The translations under genes and the position numbers were made by a program. Shown here one piece after another: positions 11,181-25,876 of a stretch of 64,000 nucleotides of DNA (its first letter is position 1; every line of letters begins with the position of its first letter). This DNA is from Caenorhabditis remanei (Eukaryota > Nematoda > Chromadorea > Rhabditida > Rhabditidae): positions 12,026,587 to 12,090,586 of the forward strand of contig NC_071333.1 in the NCBI RefSeq assembly GCF_010183535.1, in the 5' to 3' direction. Below the pieces are notes generated by a model. That model was not told where the DNA came from and did no database searches. It saw only the letters and a list, made by a program, of their open reading frames with translations.

Positions 11181-12162
11181 ATTTTTCGATTTGACTGGAA
11201 GTGAGAAAAAGTTTAAATAAATATCAAAACGTTATCACGAGTAGATATATCAGGTGATCGAATTACGCATATTCAAAACATTAATGAGTCAACCGAGTAT
11301 CACCGGATATTTTTGAAAAGTCTACACCTACACGCTTGAATAGTTTATAACAAACCAGAAAGACGTATGTCCCTAAATATGGCTTTCTTGTTAACAAGAT
11401 GATGGAAGCCATTCACGTGTTAAGAACTCCGTTAAAAAAACCTCGAAAAGCAAAAAATCTGATTGTGCACATAAAAGTACTTTGAAAGTATTTCAAAATC
11501 ACGATTAAATTCATTTTAGATCACTTTAAAAATCCCACTTTATGTCACTGTGGTGCTATGAACAAAACTAGTCTCAAGTTCTATTTTCGTACTCAAATTT
11601 GAATGTATAAAAACAAAATTTGAAATATGCATCATGGTGTAAACCACGTTTGAGGGACGTTTTGAGGGCGGCATAATAGTTGGTTTCCTGTGATATTTAT
11701 ACGCCATCGGTAGCTCGTCAGAGAGATATCTTCGAGTGTCTCACAAGGATTATGGCTTTTAACAATAGCTTGTTATCATTTATATGAGTCTTTTCAAAAC
11801 GAAATTCTGATCAATTCATGCTGCTCATTGCTCGAATGCCGAGGCGACGAAAGAGGAACTAAATAGTGAAATTAGACGTCAAATAAAGAATAGCGCAGGC
11901 AGAGAAACAGTTTGAGCTTGGGTGGAATTCGAAACAGAGTTATATTTGAAAAGGTTAGAAATCTAAACAAAATAAAGTCACGTGAGATCCTTAGCAGAAA
12001 AAATTTATCTCGAAACAAATCCGCTTCTTAGGCGTAAAACTTTAATAAAAGTGTACTAGGTAAATGATAATCAGAATTTTGCCATATGTAGCACTATTAA
12101 AATTTAGCTTCTATACTTAATGCACAGTCACTGAAGCGGACCAACTCTCAATTATAATTGAA
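11181..12162. other. Gene-free region
   Basis: AT-rich spacer upstream of the preceding minus-strand gene; it should contain its promoter. No exon, RNA gene or repeat could be supported. Confidence 0.5.
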
Positions 12163-12507
12163 CTAATTCATACTTTCTTCTTCTTGTATTGGCATCTCGG
12201 CATCTTGATTCACTTTATCGCAGATGGTGAAGATTTTCTCTTCTTTAACACAAATTGGAGCATCCTGATCTCCTCCAACACGCGATGCATCAACTTCATC
12301 TCCTTCAGCACGCGTTTCAGCATCTTGATCAATTTCTACACGGATTTTGTGACCTTTCTTTCCGTTCTTTGCCGTATCATAAACAAAGTTGCGCACGACT
12401 TTTTTCGGGTCGACAGTGCCTCTCTTCCAGAATTGAGAGAGAGTTTTCGCGCAGCACAAAATCTGCCAACACATGGTTTCCCAATCTGAAAACTGAGGAT
12501 CATACAA
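12163..12507 (-). CDS. Doubtful acidic ORF, 114 aa
   Basis: An open frame of 114 codons with ATG at 12507. It starts with an aromatic/Cys part (MYDPQFSDWETMCWQILCC), has a basic middle (DPKKVVRNFV, KNGKKGHKIRVEI) and ends with an acidic tail in which a DQDA / NQDAE unit recurs three times (EIDQDAE, GDQDAP, VNQDAE). The recurring unit argues for coding. Against it: I found no in-frame upstream exon, and a TTTTCAG acceptor at 12487 lies inside the reading frame, so the true 5' end could differ. It may be a young single-exon gene, a terminal exon or a decayed copy. Function unknown. Confidence 0.3.
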   Translation of the reverse strand: MYDPQFSDWETMCWQILCCAKTLSQFWKRGTVDPKKVVRNFVYDTAKNGKKGHKIRVEIDQDAETRAEGDEVDASRVGGDQDAPICVKEEKIFTICDKVNQDAEMPIQEEESMN

Positions 12508-13078
12508 TTGAGAATGAAAACTGAAAATGTAAGAGAGAGGAGCGAAAAATTCAGTTTTGAATGAAGTTCAGTCTCAAAATGCTTCTGTTTTAGAATAAGT
12601 TTCAGAATTACGTTTTGCGTTCTCCGTAAAGGAAACGAGGCTGAAATTGATCTCAGATGACTAAGTGCATCAGCCATGAAAGTATTATACAATTGAAAAC
12701 TGAATTGAAAATTTTAACTCATAGACACCTACTGTTCTATTATTCTAGAAATCAATAGAAATAGCTTCAAAAGTGTTTGAAGAGTGTAGAAGAAACACTG
12801 AAAATAATATGTCTTCGTGGCCTAAAATCTGACTACGGTAAATGGAGATTCTAATCCGTGAATAGATTTCAGTGTTGAACAATGAATAAGACCGGATGAA
12901 GGTCTAATCTGGTACACGAACTTTAACGATTTTAATCTCTTGGTGGCAGATCTCACACGTTTGTTAACACGGAGCTGTTCTATTGAATTGAATGTTTGAA
13001 CACTTGAACAAAAAAACTGAAGAATCGAAAATCATGTAAGGTCGAAATGAGTTACTCTCAAAATATGGTTGATTAACA
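12508..13078. other. Gene-free region
   Basis: AT-rich spacer between the doubtful ORF and the 3' end of the HPD-like gene. It shows repeated ATACAATTGA-type words near 12500 and 12690 but no clear element. Confidence 0.4.
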
Positions 13079-13084
13079 TTTATT
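13079..13084 (-). terminator. Poly(A) signal of the HPD-like gene
   Basis: AATAAA on the minus strand about 43 nt after the stop codon. Confidence 0.5.
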
Positions 13085-13126
13085 CTGGGTGCATAAACTG
13101 ACATCCAACAGAAAAAAAGAAAGTCA

Positions 13127-15609
<2,483 letters not shown>

Positions 15610-17929
15610 CTGCAAAAAATGAACTGATACCACTAAGAATCTCAAATGATGCAATTGTAGGAAACGAGGAAATAGAGAGAAATAGAGACGATTGATACGA
15701 GACGCTAATTGAGCAGGGAAACCGTATCTCTGACTTTTATGACTTCACTTTTGGGGGTCGTTCGATGTGTAGATAAGATACCAGGTTCTTCAGAGATAGA
15801 TACTGTGTAGGTCAATGTATTCTTGTAGTGAAGAAATCAGATATGACTTTTGAAGGTAGTGAAAGACCATAGAAAGTATCTGAATAATAAGTTCTAAATG
15901 TGGGTATATGATATTTAATTTTAAAACCAATTTTTGAAAATACCATACGTGTATGGATTATAATTCTCCACTATAAAAATGTACATAAAATCAGTATATG
16001 ACAACACCGGAAAAATTCAGTTTTTGGAGACCCCTTGTCGTCACCGATTTTTGGAAATATCTCACCATTTAAAAAGATAATTCACTTCCTCATTTCTTGG
16101 GATTTCCCATACTTTTTTTTCGGAACTACGTTCGTCAGATTTATAAATAAATAATTCAATAAGTCTGAGAATTTCCTATTATATTTCTTCTCTTCCTCAC
16201 AAGTGTCGCTGAGTAAAATGTTTCTTCAAAAGAATCATTCATCGTGTTCCCTTGGATGAATAATTTCTCAGAATTTATAAACTAGAAAAAATATCGTCAT
16301 AATGAATAAGACGTCGGGAAAGACTACTTTAATGAAACTTCTGATGCAAAGAAACAAAAAATAAAAATAATCAGAAAAAGAAACTTTGCGAGAAACCATT
16401 TCAATGCGACATTTTCTTATCAAAGTGTGATAGGTGAAGGTCTGTGTATTGAAGAGACACTATAAAGAACACCCATCTCTTTTTGGAAAACCTGATTCGT
16501 AAAACAGATCAATTCTAGTGGTGGAAATTTACTACTATGTACAGAGAAAATTATATCAGAAACAGAAGAAACGAACACATTTTTTGAAACCTGATTTACA
16601 TACAAAAAGTTTTCTGGACTTTTCGAGATTGAGTAACTATATAATTGACTCCACACAACAGAGAATACGGCTCTGTTCTTTTTTAATTAACTTAAAACTA
16701 GGATAACACTACTTTGGTACCAATTTGTCATCATTTGAACATTGATGTGTCTTATCAGTTCCTCCAGCACTCCAAAGTATAGTTTTAAGATCGCACATTC
16801 TGAAATCTCATTTTCAACTCGAACTTTTCAATTTAAGGCTTCCAAATTCACGTTTCAAGAAGCCTGTCAAAGCAGTCCGTCCTGGTTGAAATCCTACGCA
16901 ACCACCAAGCACTTCCAGTTTTAGACACCCGCGTCAGATTTAGAAGTACATAAAAGCCTTCCTGTGGGGGCCTAGACTTGTTTGTCTTCGTGTCAAAATT
17001 CACATAAAAATCTGTCACTGACTTTAGTAAACGTTGCTTTATTCCGTATATATGTGTTTTACAAATTTAGTCTACGATGAGCTTGTCTGTGTTTTTTCTG
17101 ACTTCAGTCATGAGCAGAACTTGGATAAAATGCATTCGGAAGCTCTATTTTGGTGGAGACAAAACCGTTTTTGTCTGTCTGACGCTCTGATGGTATCTAT
17201 CCAGATTTTTGAATTTGAGCACATTGTTATTTTGCTGTAGACTGATGGTGTTTTCTGGAAAGTAGTAAATAGAAGTACGTCTTTAGTCGGAGGTGTAAGT
17301 GGGTTTATCTGTTTGATATCTTATTTGTGTTCTTGTTTTTGCGGTTTGAGATTCACCACCAACGTTAATAGCGTTTGACCACTAAATAAGACAAGTTCAT
17401 TGATGTATTAAATTCTGCGAAGTTCATTTTGTAACCGAGCATCTTCTCTTTTTCTCTCCGGCCAAGAAACATCCTATTTTTAGATCGGACTTTGAATTTC
17501 CGAGAAGAAATGCTTTAAAGTGTGAACCCGAGGTCATAGATTATTCTTCAAAGAAAATGATACATGTACATAACTATATTGAGTCTCATTTTAGTACCAC
17601 CATCCGTCCAATTATATTAATTTGAATCTCTTTCCTCAGCACTTCCGTTTCTAGAATGAAGAATAAATCAAACGTATTCTTAGTTTCTTGAAAACTATTT
17701 TCTTTTTTCTCAGGGGTTTCCTCCACCACCCAAACGTTTTCCAACATCATGTAATTTTGTAGTATTTCTCACTTCATTTCGCTGAATTCAATTGCGAACA
17801 GCTGAAAGATAGGAGAAGCTGTTTCAAATATAGAATTTTTCTTTTGCGAAACGAGAAATTCACGTCCAACCTCCTCCGGAGTCACTCGTCACTTTGTACG
17901 GCCAACAAAGCCTAGCTCCACCCCTCAGG

Positions 17930-17937
17930 TATAAAAA
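17930..17937 (+). promoter_or_regulatory. TATA-like box upstream of the peptide gene
   Basis: TATAAAAA preceded by a C-rich CTCCACCCCTC block. It is 820 bp before the peptide ATG, so use of this site requires a 5' UTR intron ending at the TTTTCAG at 18753-18759. Confidence 0.25.
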
Positions 17938-18752
17938 GCCAATTGATAAGAAACGAGATTAACTATTTATTTTCTGTATGACTTCAGTGCATTGTGTTTG
18001 AAATTCAATGCGATTCATTTATCTTCATTGAATTCAAGTTGTATTTTGTTACACAAGTTGTATTTTGTTTGACATACGTTCCTCCCATTATTCTTTTTCT
18101 ACGTTCTCGCTTGATCCCAAAATAGTTTCTTCACATTCAAGAAATCAAAAGTGCTGAATTTTTATATTTTTGTATACACTGTGAAGTATATCCCACAACT
18201 TCAGTGCCGTATGACACAGACACGTGTTTCTGGTTTCTGTACTCTAAATCTAGAATATTCTAGGATTGTGTGTGTGTGGTAGTGAATTCATACCTAAAAT
18301 GAGGTGAAGAGAATGTGTATGAATAATATACAATGGAAGAAATATGATATTTTCTCCAATTTTTGAGTTAAACCAAAACGAAATATCTTTTCACGTCAAT
18401 TCACACCTAGTACTGGCATTGAATTTTTCGGGACGAAGAAAATGAGTGTTTTATTTGTTCCTGAGGGTTATAATATCTGACGAATCCAATCGTCCATTGT
18501 CGTGTTGTTGTGACCATTTCTTTTTTGACGAGAAGAGCCTGACATTTCAAGCATCCAATTTTTACTTGTTATTGTTGCTCACGCCTCATAATTACATGAT
18601 ACAGAATACAGAGAAAATCTAAGAAATTTATCTCAAATTATATAGTATTTAGTTCGAAATTACTGACGTTTTTCTTGTTTCCGTGTTGTATCAGACTTAA
18701 TTCTCCGCCTCTATTTCATTCTTATCCAGTTTCAACACTTCTTATGAAACTG

Positions 18753-18759
18753 TTTTCAG
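18753..18759 (+). promoter_or_regulatory. Splice acceptor abutting the peptide start codon
   Basis: TTTTCAG immediately before ATG, the arrangement seen at SL1 trans-splice sites or at the end of a 5' UTR intron. It supports the chosen start. Confidence 0.5.
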
Positions 18760-19178
18760 ATGTCGTCTAGCATGTCCGGACTTGTGCTCATTCTGATCGT
18801 TGCTGTTGCTCATGCAGCTCTGTTCATCGACGATGATAACAAGATGGTGGCTAAGACGAACAACCAATTTGGCCCATATGTCGCAGAGTAAGCCGATTTT
18901 CAGATTCTTATAGATTTACATTGAGACGTCTTATTAGAAATAGATAGGTGGTGATCGATTTGGTTGATGATTTTTAAAAAGACCACAGATGTTAAGGTAC
19001 TCATTCCATCAATGCAATCTAATCTGAATATTTATAGCAAAAGTTAATTTCCAGAATTGACAAACTGAAAAGGTCGTTCGGTCGCAACTGCATGTTCACC
19101 ATCTCGGGTTGCTTCACTTCATCGCAAGCAGAACGCTATCGGAAATACATGGAAAACGTCAGATTCATCCCAAAGTAA
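18760..19178 (+). CDS. Secreted peptide precursor, allatostatin-C/somatostatin-like
   Basis: Two exons (18760-18887, 19055-19178) encode 83 aa. Residues about 6-20 form a hydrophobic signal sequence (SGLVLILIVAVAHAA). A spacer with an acidic patch (FIDDDNK) leads to a dibasic KLKR ending at residue 49. The C-terminal product begins SFGRNCMFTISGCFTSS and ends YMENVRFIPK. The core C-x-F-x4-C-F (Cys55, Phe57, Cys62, Phe63) matches the disulfide ring of arthropod allatostatin C (CYFNPISCF) in spacing and in both Phe positions. It differs in having about 20 residues after the ring and no C-terminal amidation Gly. By analogy it would be cleaved after KR, cyclised by the Cys pair and released from neurons to act on a somatostatin/AST-C-type GPCR. 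The fold and role are inference; signal peptide, dibasic site and Cys pair are visible. Confidence 0.78.
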
Positions 19179-21628
19179 ATTGAACACTCAGAACCCTTCA
19201 AAAACATCTGGCCGGTTTTGCTGCAAAACTCACATTTATCAACCGATCTCATCTATTTTTGATTCAAATAAGAATGTTCGTGTATCCTGCTAGTTTCTGC
19301 TTTACATCATTTTTCTTTTCGCTTTTTTCTTCTATTGTTCACACATCATCATTTGAAAAAGACAACAAAATGAACTGATCACTCCTGTTAATCAAACAAT
19401 AGAATTATGATTATTTATACAATATCTCAGAACTGCAAAAAGAAAACAAGTATCTTTGACTTCAAATATAAAACACTTGAATAATCCTAATGTTGTCTTA
19501 TCAGTCTGGAGCAGATGAGCAGAATTGGGTTGGCTCAATTATGCAAGAGGATTTCCCGCCACACAACACAAACATCATGAGATAGTAGACGATGTCTGAT
19601 TTCTGATGTTTTTCTTGAACTTCCTTCTTATTTCAATTATGACTGACCAGCACACAATAGCGATTTTGATCGACCATTGAGATTTTGAAAGTGGCAGATG
19701 AATTCAATATCTAGATGTGTGATTCAATGAACCGCTGCAAACTGATTAGTTTTGTCAATTATCACGCAATATTTTTGAAATAATCAAAATTTAGGTTTAA
19801 AACCAGGAAGATGTAATAATAATAAATTATATTAGCCAGGCTGGTCCATTCTTAGATCTGAAGTCATTTCATTCATTATGATCTTGTTCGTCAGAGCGAA
19901 AATATCAAACAAAACACGTAATCATAATTTTCCGGTCTACATGTACACACGAAATTACATCCAGCACGTGAAAAGTTGAACTTTTCAAAATCTTTACTCT
20001 TTCTTTTTTTTCCATCTGACGTCTGAGAGGTCATTTAATTTCCAGCAACTTAAAAATAGCTTATAAATAACAACATTCACGTTAACTTGAATGAATACTC
20101 TGAACTTACACAAAAATTCTTGCAACTTGACTCTGAGTTAGCGTTATGAACTCATGAAAAGATGATAAAATTTGAATTCTTACACGAAAACGATTGCAAT
20201 GGAGCTTTAATCATTGCTGTCTGCTGCGTAAAAAAATATCAAAAATAGCAGGCAGCCAAGAAAAGAGAAAAACAGACAGGTGTGCGGACCATTTTCCTCA
20301 AATACTTTTTCTTTCCCTCCTGTTCAATGTGCTCAGCTGGCGGAACGCAAGCTGGTGGGACCGGCGGACTTGCACCCTCTAGACATGGTGAATGCAAGTG
20401 ACGGGGCTGGTTGGAAAAATATTCTCCAGAAAAAAGAACTTGTTTTTAACTTTAGAGCAACCGACTGAACCAGACTGGCTAGATCTTGCTTCTTGGGTTT
20501 GTGAATTTGTTAAACATCAATTAATGGAATTTTAACCCCGAACCAGCTGATTAACTGGATAATTCGATTTGGCTATTGTGCTGCTTTTACATTGTGGTAC
20601 ATATGATCCCAAAAAAGTCTCGTTCCACTGTTTTCAAAATGGTCCACCAAGCAAAATGTGATGAACTTCTATCCGCTTTGTCAGAATTGTTTGCAATTTT
20701 AAGCATGTCTGTTATGAGGATGAGTTGAGTATGTCATTCAAAAAACTACTTTCGACGCGCACAACTCTCTTCAACTTCTGTTTCGCTTCGAAACTAGCTA
20801 CTAAGAAATGTATTGCTTATGTATACTTGGTTTCCCAGAATGGGTTTCCTGTTGAAATGAGATTTCTGTCTATTCGATAGAAGATTTTCATTAAAAATTA
20901 TTATTTATTGAATGTTCCGAATAAACACACCAACTGTTTCAATTTGACTCGAAATTGCTCTCGTTCCCGTGTATACTATGCCCCTCCTCGATCAAACAAT
21001 GCTATCGTTCAATGCACTGTGTATGTACTTGGAAATTTGTCATATTGAAATAATCAAAAGAAAAATTATGAATTATCATCATGTCCATTCTCGAGACTCC
21101 TCTCTACTTCATTTATTTTTGTCAGTCTTTGGTCTTTCCCGATGTAACATTAGACACACTTAAACATATTCAACTATTTACCAACGTTTTCAAATAGCTT
21201 AATTGAAATTCGAAAACTTTGCAAAAACGAAAAGTAAAAACTTCTGTTTTCATAATTTCTTTGGCTTCTCTTCTCGGTCAAGGCTGTTTGCATACTAATG
21301 CAAACGCTTCCTACGTGGCCCTTCCTTCTTTTTTCTTCTTCCCCACGACATGTGTGTCAAGCGACACCGAACGCGTCAGTATCCCCTTAAGCGCATTTCC
21401 CGTTTTCTCTCTGCAGAATAATATTTTTCCTTTAACTCTAATTTTCTTCTCAGAGATATGTTAATTTTCCCCCAAATTGTTAGATATTTAAAACAATAAA
21501 ACAATTGTATTTCATTTTTGTTCAAAAATTTATTGATTTTTCTTTTTGCCGCTCTTCCAATTTATATTTCCGGGACATTATTGTTTGTGATGAGATTTAA
21601 AAGCTATTTTCAGGGTTAATTGACTGAA
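19179..21628. other. Intergenic region
   Basis: About 2.4 kb between the peptide gene and the mannosidase gene. AT-rich, with scattered short ORFs of no apparent coding character and no recognised RNA gene or repeat. Confidence 0.5.
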
Positions 21629-23975
21629 ATGCGGTTATCAAGAGATGATCCTGGCTTACCGCTTTACCACACAGACACTGCACGTGGCTACACCTTTCGC
21701 AGAATAAGAACTCGAGCCCGTCATGTGAGTTCTTGATGTTTTCATATAAAAAGTTAATTAATTTTTTTTTCAGTGGCTCTCATCGCGAAGTATCGGAGTC
21801 AAAGTATGCATCGCGTTCACTCTCTTGTTTGCACTTTTCGTTTTGGTGAAAATTAGCAGTGGAAGGAGGTCATCCACTCAAGAGTCCTACATTTCGGTGA
21901 GTAGAGAATCTGTTGCGAAAAATTATTAGAATTAACATGTTCAGAATCAGGAGGAGATTATAATTAACGAGCAAGTCATTTTCGCAAAAAATGAGAGAGT
22001 AGATAAAGCTGAGAAAAAAAACGACGACTTCAACGAAGATCATGTTGACTTGGAAAGACTTCCCGACTCTGACGACAAGCTTCAAGATGACAAAATTGAA
22101 CTAGCGGAAAAACATGCGAATGTTGTCAAGTTCACAGGTAAGAAATTACAAATAAAGAAAAGAAGCTTATTAAATTATTCAGGACCCACCAACGATCGTC
22201 AACGAGCAGTTGTGAAAGCATTCCAGCACTCGTGGCTTGGTTACAAAAAGTATGCATGGGGACACGATACATTGAAACCAGTTAGCAAGGTTAGTTTATG
22301 GACGATTCGAACTGAAATGATTCAAATTTCTTTTCAGTCTTACAATGATTGGTTCGATACCGGATTGACTATTGTGGATGGACTGGATACGGCCATTGTT
22401 ATGGGTCTAGAAGAAGGTGAGTTTCTTATTTACATTGCACACAGAGAAAAAATGTTGTTGTTTCAGAAGCCGCTGAAGCCACCGATTGGATTCAGAATAA
22501 GCTAACGTTTGAAAAGGACAGAATGGTCAATTTCTTCGAGTGCACAATTCGTGTTCTGGGAGGAATGATGAGTGCTTTCTATCTGACTGGTAATCGGATG
22601 TTTCTTGAGAAATCTGTTGATTTGGGTGACCGTCTGCTATCTGCATTCAAATCGCCGTCTCCAATTCCGTATAGTGATGTCAACTTGCTCAAGAGGTAGG
22701 TAGTCGGAAGCGGATTTGAAAAACAACCTCATAAACTTTAGAACTGCAACAAATCCACAATGGGGAGCAGACTCATCTCTATCGGAAGTCACAACTGTCC
22801 AACTGGAATATAGAGCTTTGTCTAGAGCCAGTGGCAACAGCACTTACGAAGACTTGTCGTTCAACGTCTCAAAGCATATTCACAAGATTGGATGCGAAAC
22901 TCACGAGGGATTGTGTGGAATGTTCATTAATGCAAACACGGGAAATTTCAAAAGTATGTTAAAACAGTATCGAGCCATAAAATTGAATAATTGTCGTAGC
23001 AGAAGGCGCCACCATCACATTTGGAGCAAGATCTGACAGTTATTACGAGTATTTGTTCAAGCAATGGATCCAAACTGGAAAGACGATAGACTGGTGAGAC
23101 TTGTTGTATGAAACCATGCCAATTTTGATGTTCAGGTTGAAAGAAGATTATGGAAAGGCGATGACAGCGATGGAAAAGTATCTTTATAGAAACTCAGAGC
23201 CTAAGAAGATGTATTTCATTGGAGAATTGCTGAGCGGAGAAACATATTCACCGAAAATGGTTTGTTTTTTGGGTTTCGAGAAATTTGGAATCTCATTGTC
23301 ATATTACAGGACCATCTCGTCTGTTTTATTGCGGGGACATTGTCACAAGGAAGTAAAAATGGTTTCCCACAAAAACATATGGATATGGCCGAGAAGATTG
23401 GAGAGACCTGCCACAACATGTACGATAATCCGACCGGGTTGGGACCAGAAATTGCTCATTTTAACATGATTCCTGGGAAAGAAGATTTATATGTGAAGGT
23501 TAGCTCAGGTTAATGGGTGATGTTCATCTGAATGTCAAATTTCAGCCGCTGGATGCTCATTGCCTACTCCGACCAGAAGCAATCGAAGGATGGTTCTACC
23601 TTTACAGATTTACGGGTAAGTTGAACGAAAAATGAGAGTTTGTGGATGAAAATTAAGGTTTTTTCATGAGTCTCACATTTTTTGAAGGTGTTTCCCACAT
23701 TTTCGATGATTTCAGGTGACAAAAAGTATCAAGAGTGGGGATGGGCTGCGTTCCAAGCTATCGAGAAGTACGCGAGAATTCCAACTGGAGGATATTCATC
23801 AGTCGTGAATGTGAAAAAAATCGATGTTAAATATAGAGATTCAATGGAGTCATTTTTGCTTGGCGAGACATTCAAATATCTTTACTTGCTTCTCGGAGAT
23901 GACCAAACGGTTTTGCCTCTTGACAAATGGGTTTTCACTACGGAAGGCCATCCATTGCCTATTTATGATCATTAG
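21629..23975 (+). CDS. mans-3: Class I alpha-1,2-mannosidase, GH47 (mans type)
   Basis: A processing mannosidase that trims alpha-1,2-linked mannose from N-glycans in the ER/Golgi lumen. Twelve exons (21629-21724, 21774-21896, 21945-22137, 22183-22289, 22338-22416, 22467-22695, 22742-22953, 23003-23093, 23136-23259, 23310-23498, 23546-23615, 23716-23975) give 590 aa. Type II topology: a basic cytosolic N-terminus (YTFRRIRTRARHW), one membrane span near residues 40-56 (VCIAFTLLFALFVLV), a charged stem, then the catalytic domain. GH47 landmarks are present: acidic residues in SSLSEVTTVQLEY, GARSDSYYEYLFKQW and LRPEAIEGWFY, the disulfide Cys pair (HLVCFIAG, GETCHNMY), and the Ca-binding Thr region FTTEGHPLPIY near the end. 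It appears fully active. The 3' end converges on the Cys-rich gene 197 bp away. The symbol is from remembered synteny (T03G11 region) and is less certain than the family. Confidence 0.9.
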
Positions 23976-24153
23976 TTTGAGTTATTTATATCTGATTATT
24001 TATTTTTCTAGTCTGTTACGTGGAAAAGTGTCGAGGTGTTTTGTTTTGTTCATATTTGTCTTATATTAAGACGTTTCTCATTGGGTATTATAATGTTTTG
24101 TGTTCTAACCAACATTCCACTGACCTCATCTCACATATGTCGATAACTTGTAC

Positions 24154-24159
24154 TTTATT
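24154..24159 (-). terminator. Poly(A) signal of the Cys-rich gene
   Basis: AATAAA on the minus strand 14 nt after the stop codon, within the short gap shared with the mannosidase 3' UTR. Confidence 0.4.
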
Positions 24160-24172
24160 ATTCATAAAAAAA

Positions 24173-25876
24173 TTAAAGAACTATAAGATTTGTGATGAGA
24201 AAAATTATCATTGAGAATTGAAAGATCAAGGGATATGAGTTGACGAGAAGTTGAGATTCTTTTGAGTTTTCAGGCAGTATGCTGCTGTTGTTGGAAGCGG
24301 AAGAAGTAGAAATCGTCGTCGTCGTCGGCGTCGTCGTTGTTGCCAATGCTGTTGTTGTGCCGGAAACTAGTGTGGAGAGACACTTCTGAGGACAATGCTT
24401 CACTTCACAATCACATGGATTCTCCGCTTTTTCTATTTTCGACATTTCAATTTCTGGTGCAAAGACGTCGGAAATTGCCGGAGAAGTGGTAATTGCTGCT
24501 GAGGTGACGGCGCTTATTGTAGACGTGATAATTGGTTTATGATTGATTTCGCCACGTTGCTTGTTATAGTGATGACTTCGATGATACATGTTACACCTAA
24601 AACAATATAAAAACTGAGATATTTCTCTTTAAAAAATTGTTTTCGGATAGTTTTCTAATATATTAAGTTTTCTTAATAGTCTACTGCCTCGTCTTCTGGG
24701 AATTCGATCACTCTTTCATTAATTCTCAATTAATGGAAACGAAGCTAGAAGTATCCATGAGATGGTATCCTACTTTACTGAAAAGGTTTTTAAAAAACAT
24801 AAAATTAGTGTTCTGACGTAGTGAGGATGGATTTCAAAATTTAGTTTTTCCAAATATTGAATGAGTTAATGAGTTGGAACGTTCTCCAAACATTATATGA
24901 ATTAAACTGCTCACCTCTGTGGTAATCGTATTCGATTAGTGGCAAATTTGAGTACTTTGGAAAAACTGTTCTGGATAGCATCGTCTATCGCTTTTTTCAC
25001 TATAAACGCTTCGTCCGAACATTGATGCATATAACGGTCGGAACAATCCCGGTACTTTTCTAGCGATCTGAAATAGAATAGGTAGTCGTGTGTTATCTGT
25101 TTTCACTTCTTACTTGCAAAAAACGGTAATAGTAAATGTGGTAGGCATGTACACATCACAGTGCTTGCTAACTTGTTGTTGATGATCCCTTTCACAATTC
25201 AAGTACTCGTTCGAAGCTGAAATATTGAAAATATTGTTGTTATTTGCGGTGTTCCAAACACACCTCTTGTAGGTTTTCGCATCAATGCACAGAATTTCTT
25301 CCATTGGTCCATAGAGGAGAGAAGAATTGCTCGTGCACTGTCCCGTGAACATGAACGAACACAGGTCTCCCAACTTTTCACTCGTCTGAATTCAAATTTA
25401 TACTGATTTTGAAAGAAAAAATAAATTATTACGTGCAAAGTGAGCGGATTTGTTTATGTGCTGATCGATTGTCTTCAGTGCTGGCTATAATCTTATGGAA
25501 TGGAGCCAACATGGTTGTAGTTTCTGACGAACCTGAAACTAATTTGATAAAGATTCAAGTGTAAAGACGTATGTTTGCCAGGATGGTCATGCAACAAGAT
25601 AGCCAAAAATTAAAGCATTCCGTTTTACAAAGAAGAAGCGTTTTGAAACATGACCAGTAAATGAACCTACCGATACCTGTTATCTCAGCAATCGATTTGT
25701 GGAACTTAGTCATACAGACAGCTGTGCAGTACTGAGCAGAAGTTGAAATAACTGGAAAATGTTATCTGAGTGTTCAAAACGTATTTATTTTTCAATTTCA
25801 ACCAAGATATTTAAATGATTTTTCAAATTGACTAACCTGTCAACAGCAAAATGCTGATGCTGGTGAGTAGATTCAT
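24173..25876 (-). CDS. Secreted Cys-rich protein, probable GPI anchor
   Basis: Seven exons (25876-25837, 25751-25677, 25532-25433, 25385-25264, 25216-25114, 25067-24915, 24596-24173) encode 338 aa. A signal peptide (LLTSISILLLTVISTSA) is followed by a Cys-rich region of about 180 residues: YCTAVC, then LCTRVKSWETCVRSC, KKFCALM, LNCERD, KHCDVY, VFCK, YRDCSDRYMHQC. After a His-rich stretch (YHRSHHYNK) comes a Ser/Thr/Ala mucin-like segment with a Thr run encoded by a GTC/GTT repeat (24310-24345), a further Cys group (CDCEVKHCPQKC), and a hydrophobic C-terminus (PLIFQFSMIIFLITNLIVL) with nothing after it. That end looks like a GPI-attachment signal. The Cys spacing recalls the nematode CPG4-type or DUF19-type extracellular domains, but I cannot assign either firmly. 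It would sit on the cell surface or in the extracellular matrix. Confidence 0.78.

Larger units (their letters stand above)
15610..18759. other. Intergenic region between divergent genes
   Basis: About 3.1 kb between the minus-strand HPD-like gene and the plus-strand peptide gene, so it carries both promoters. A 16-bp direct repeat (CAAGTTGTATTTTGTT) occurs at 18034-18049 and 18054-18069. No gene was found. Confidence 0.5.
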
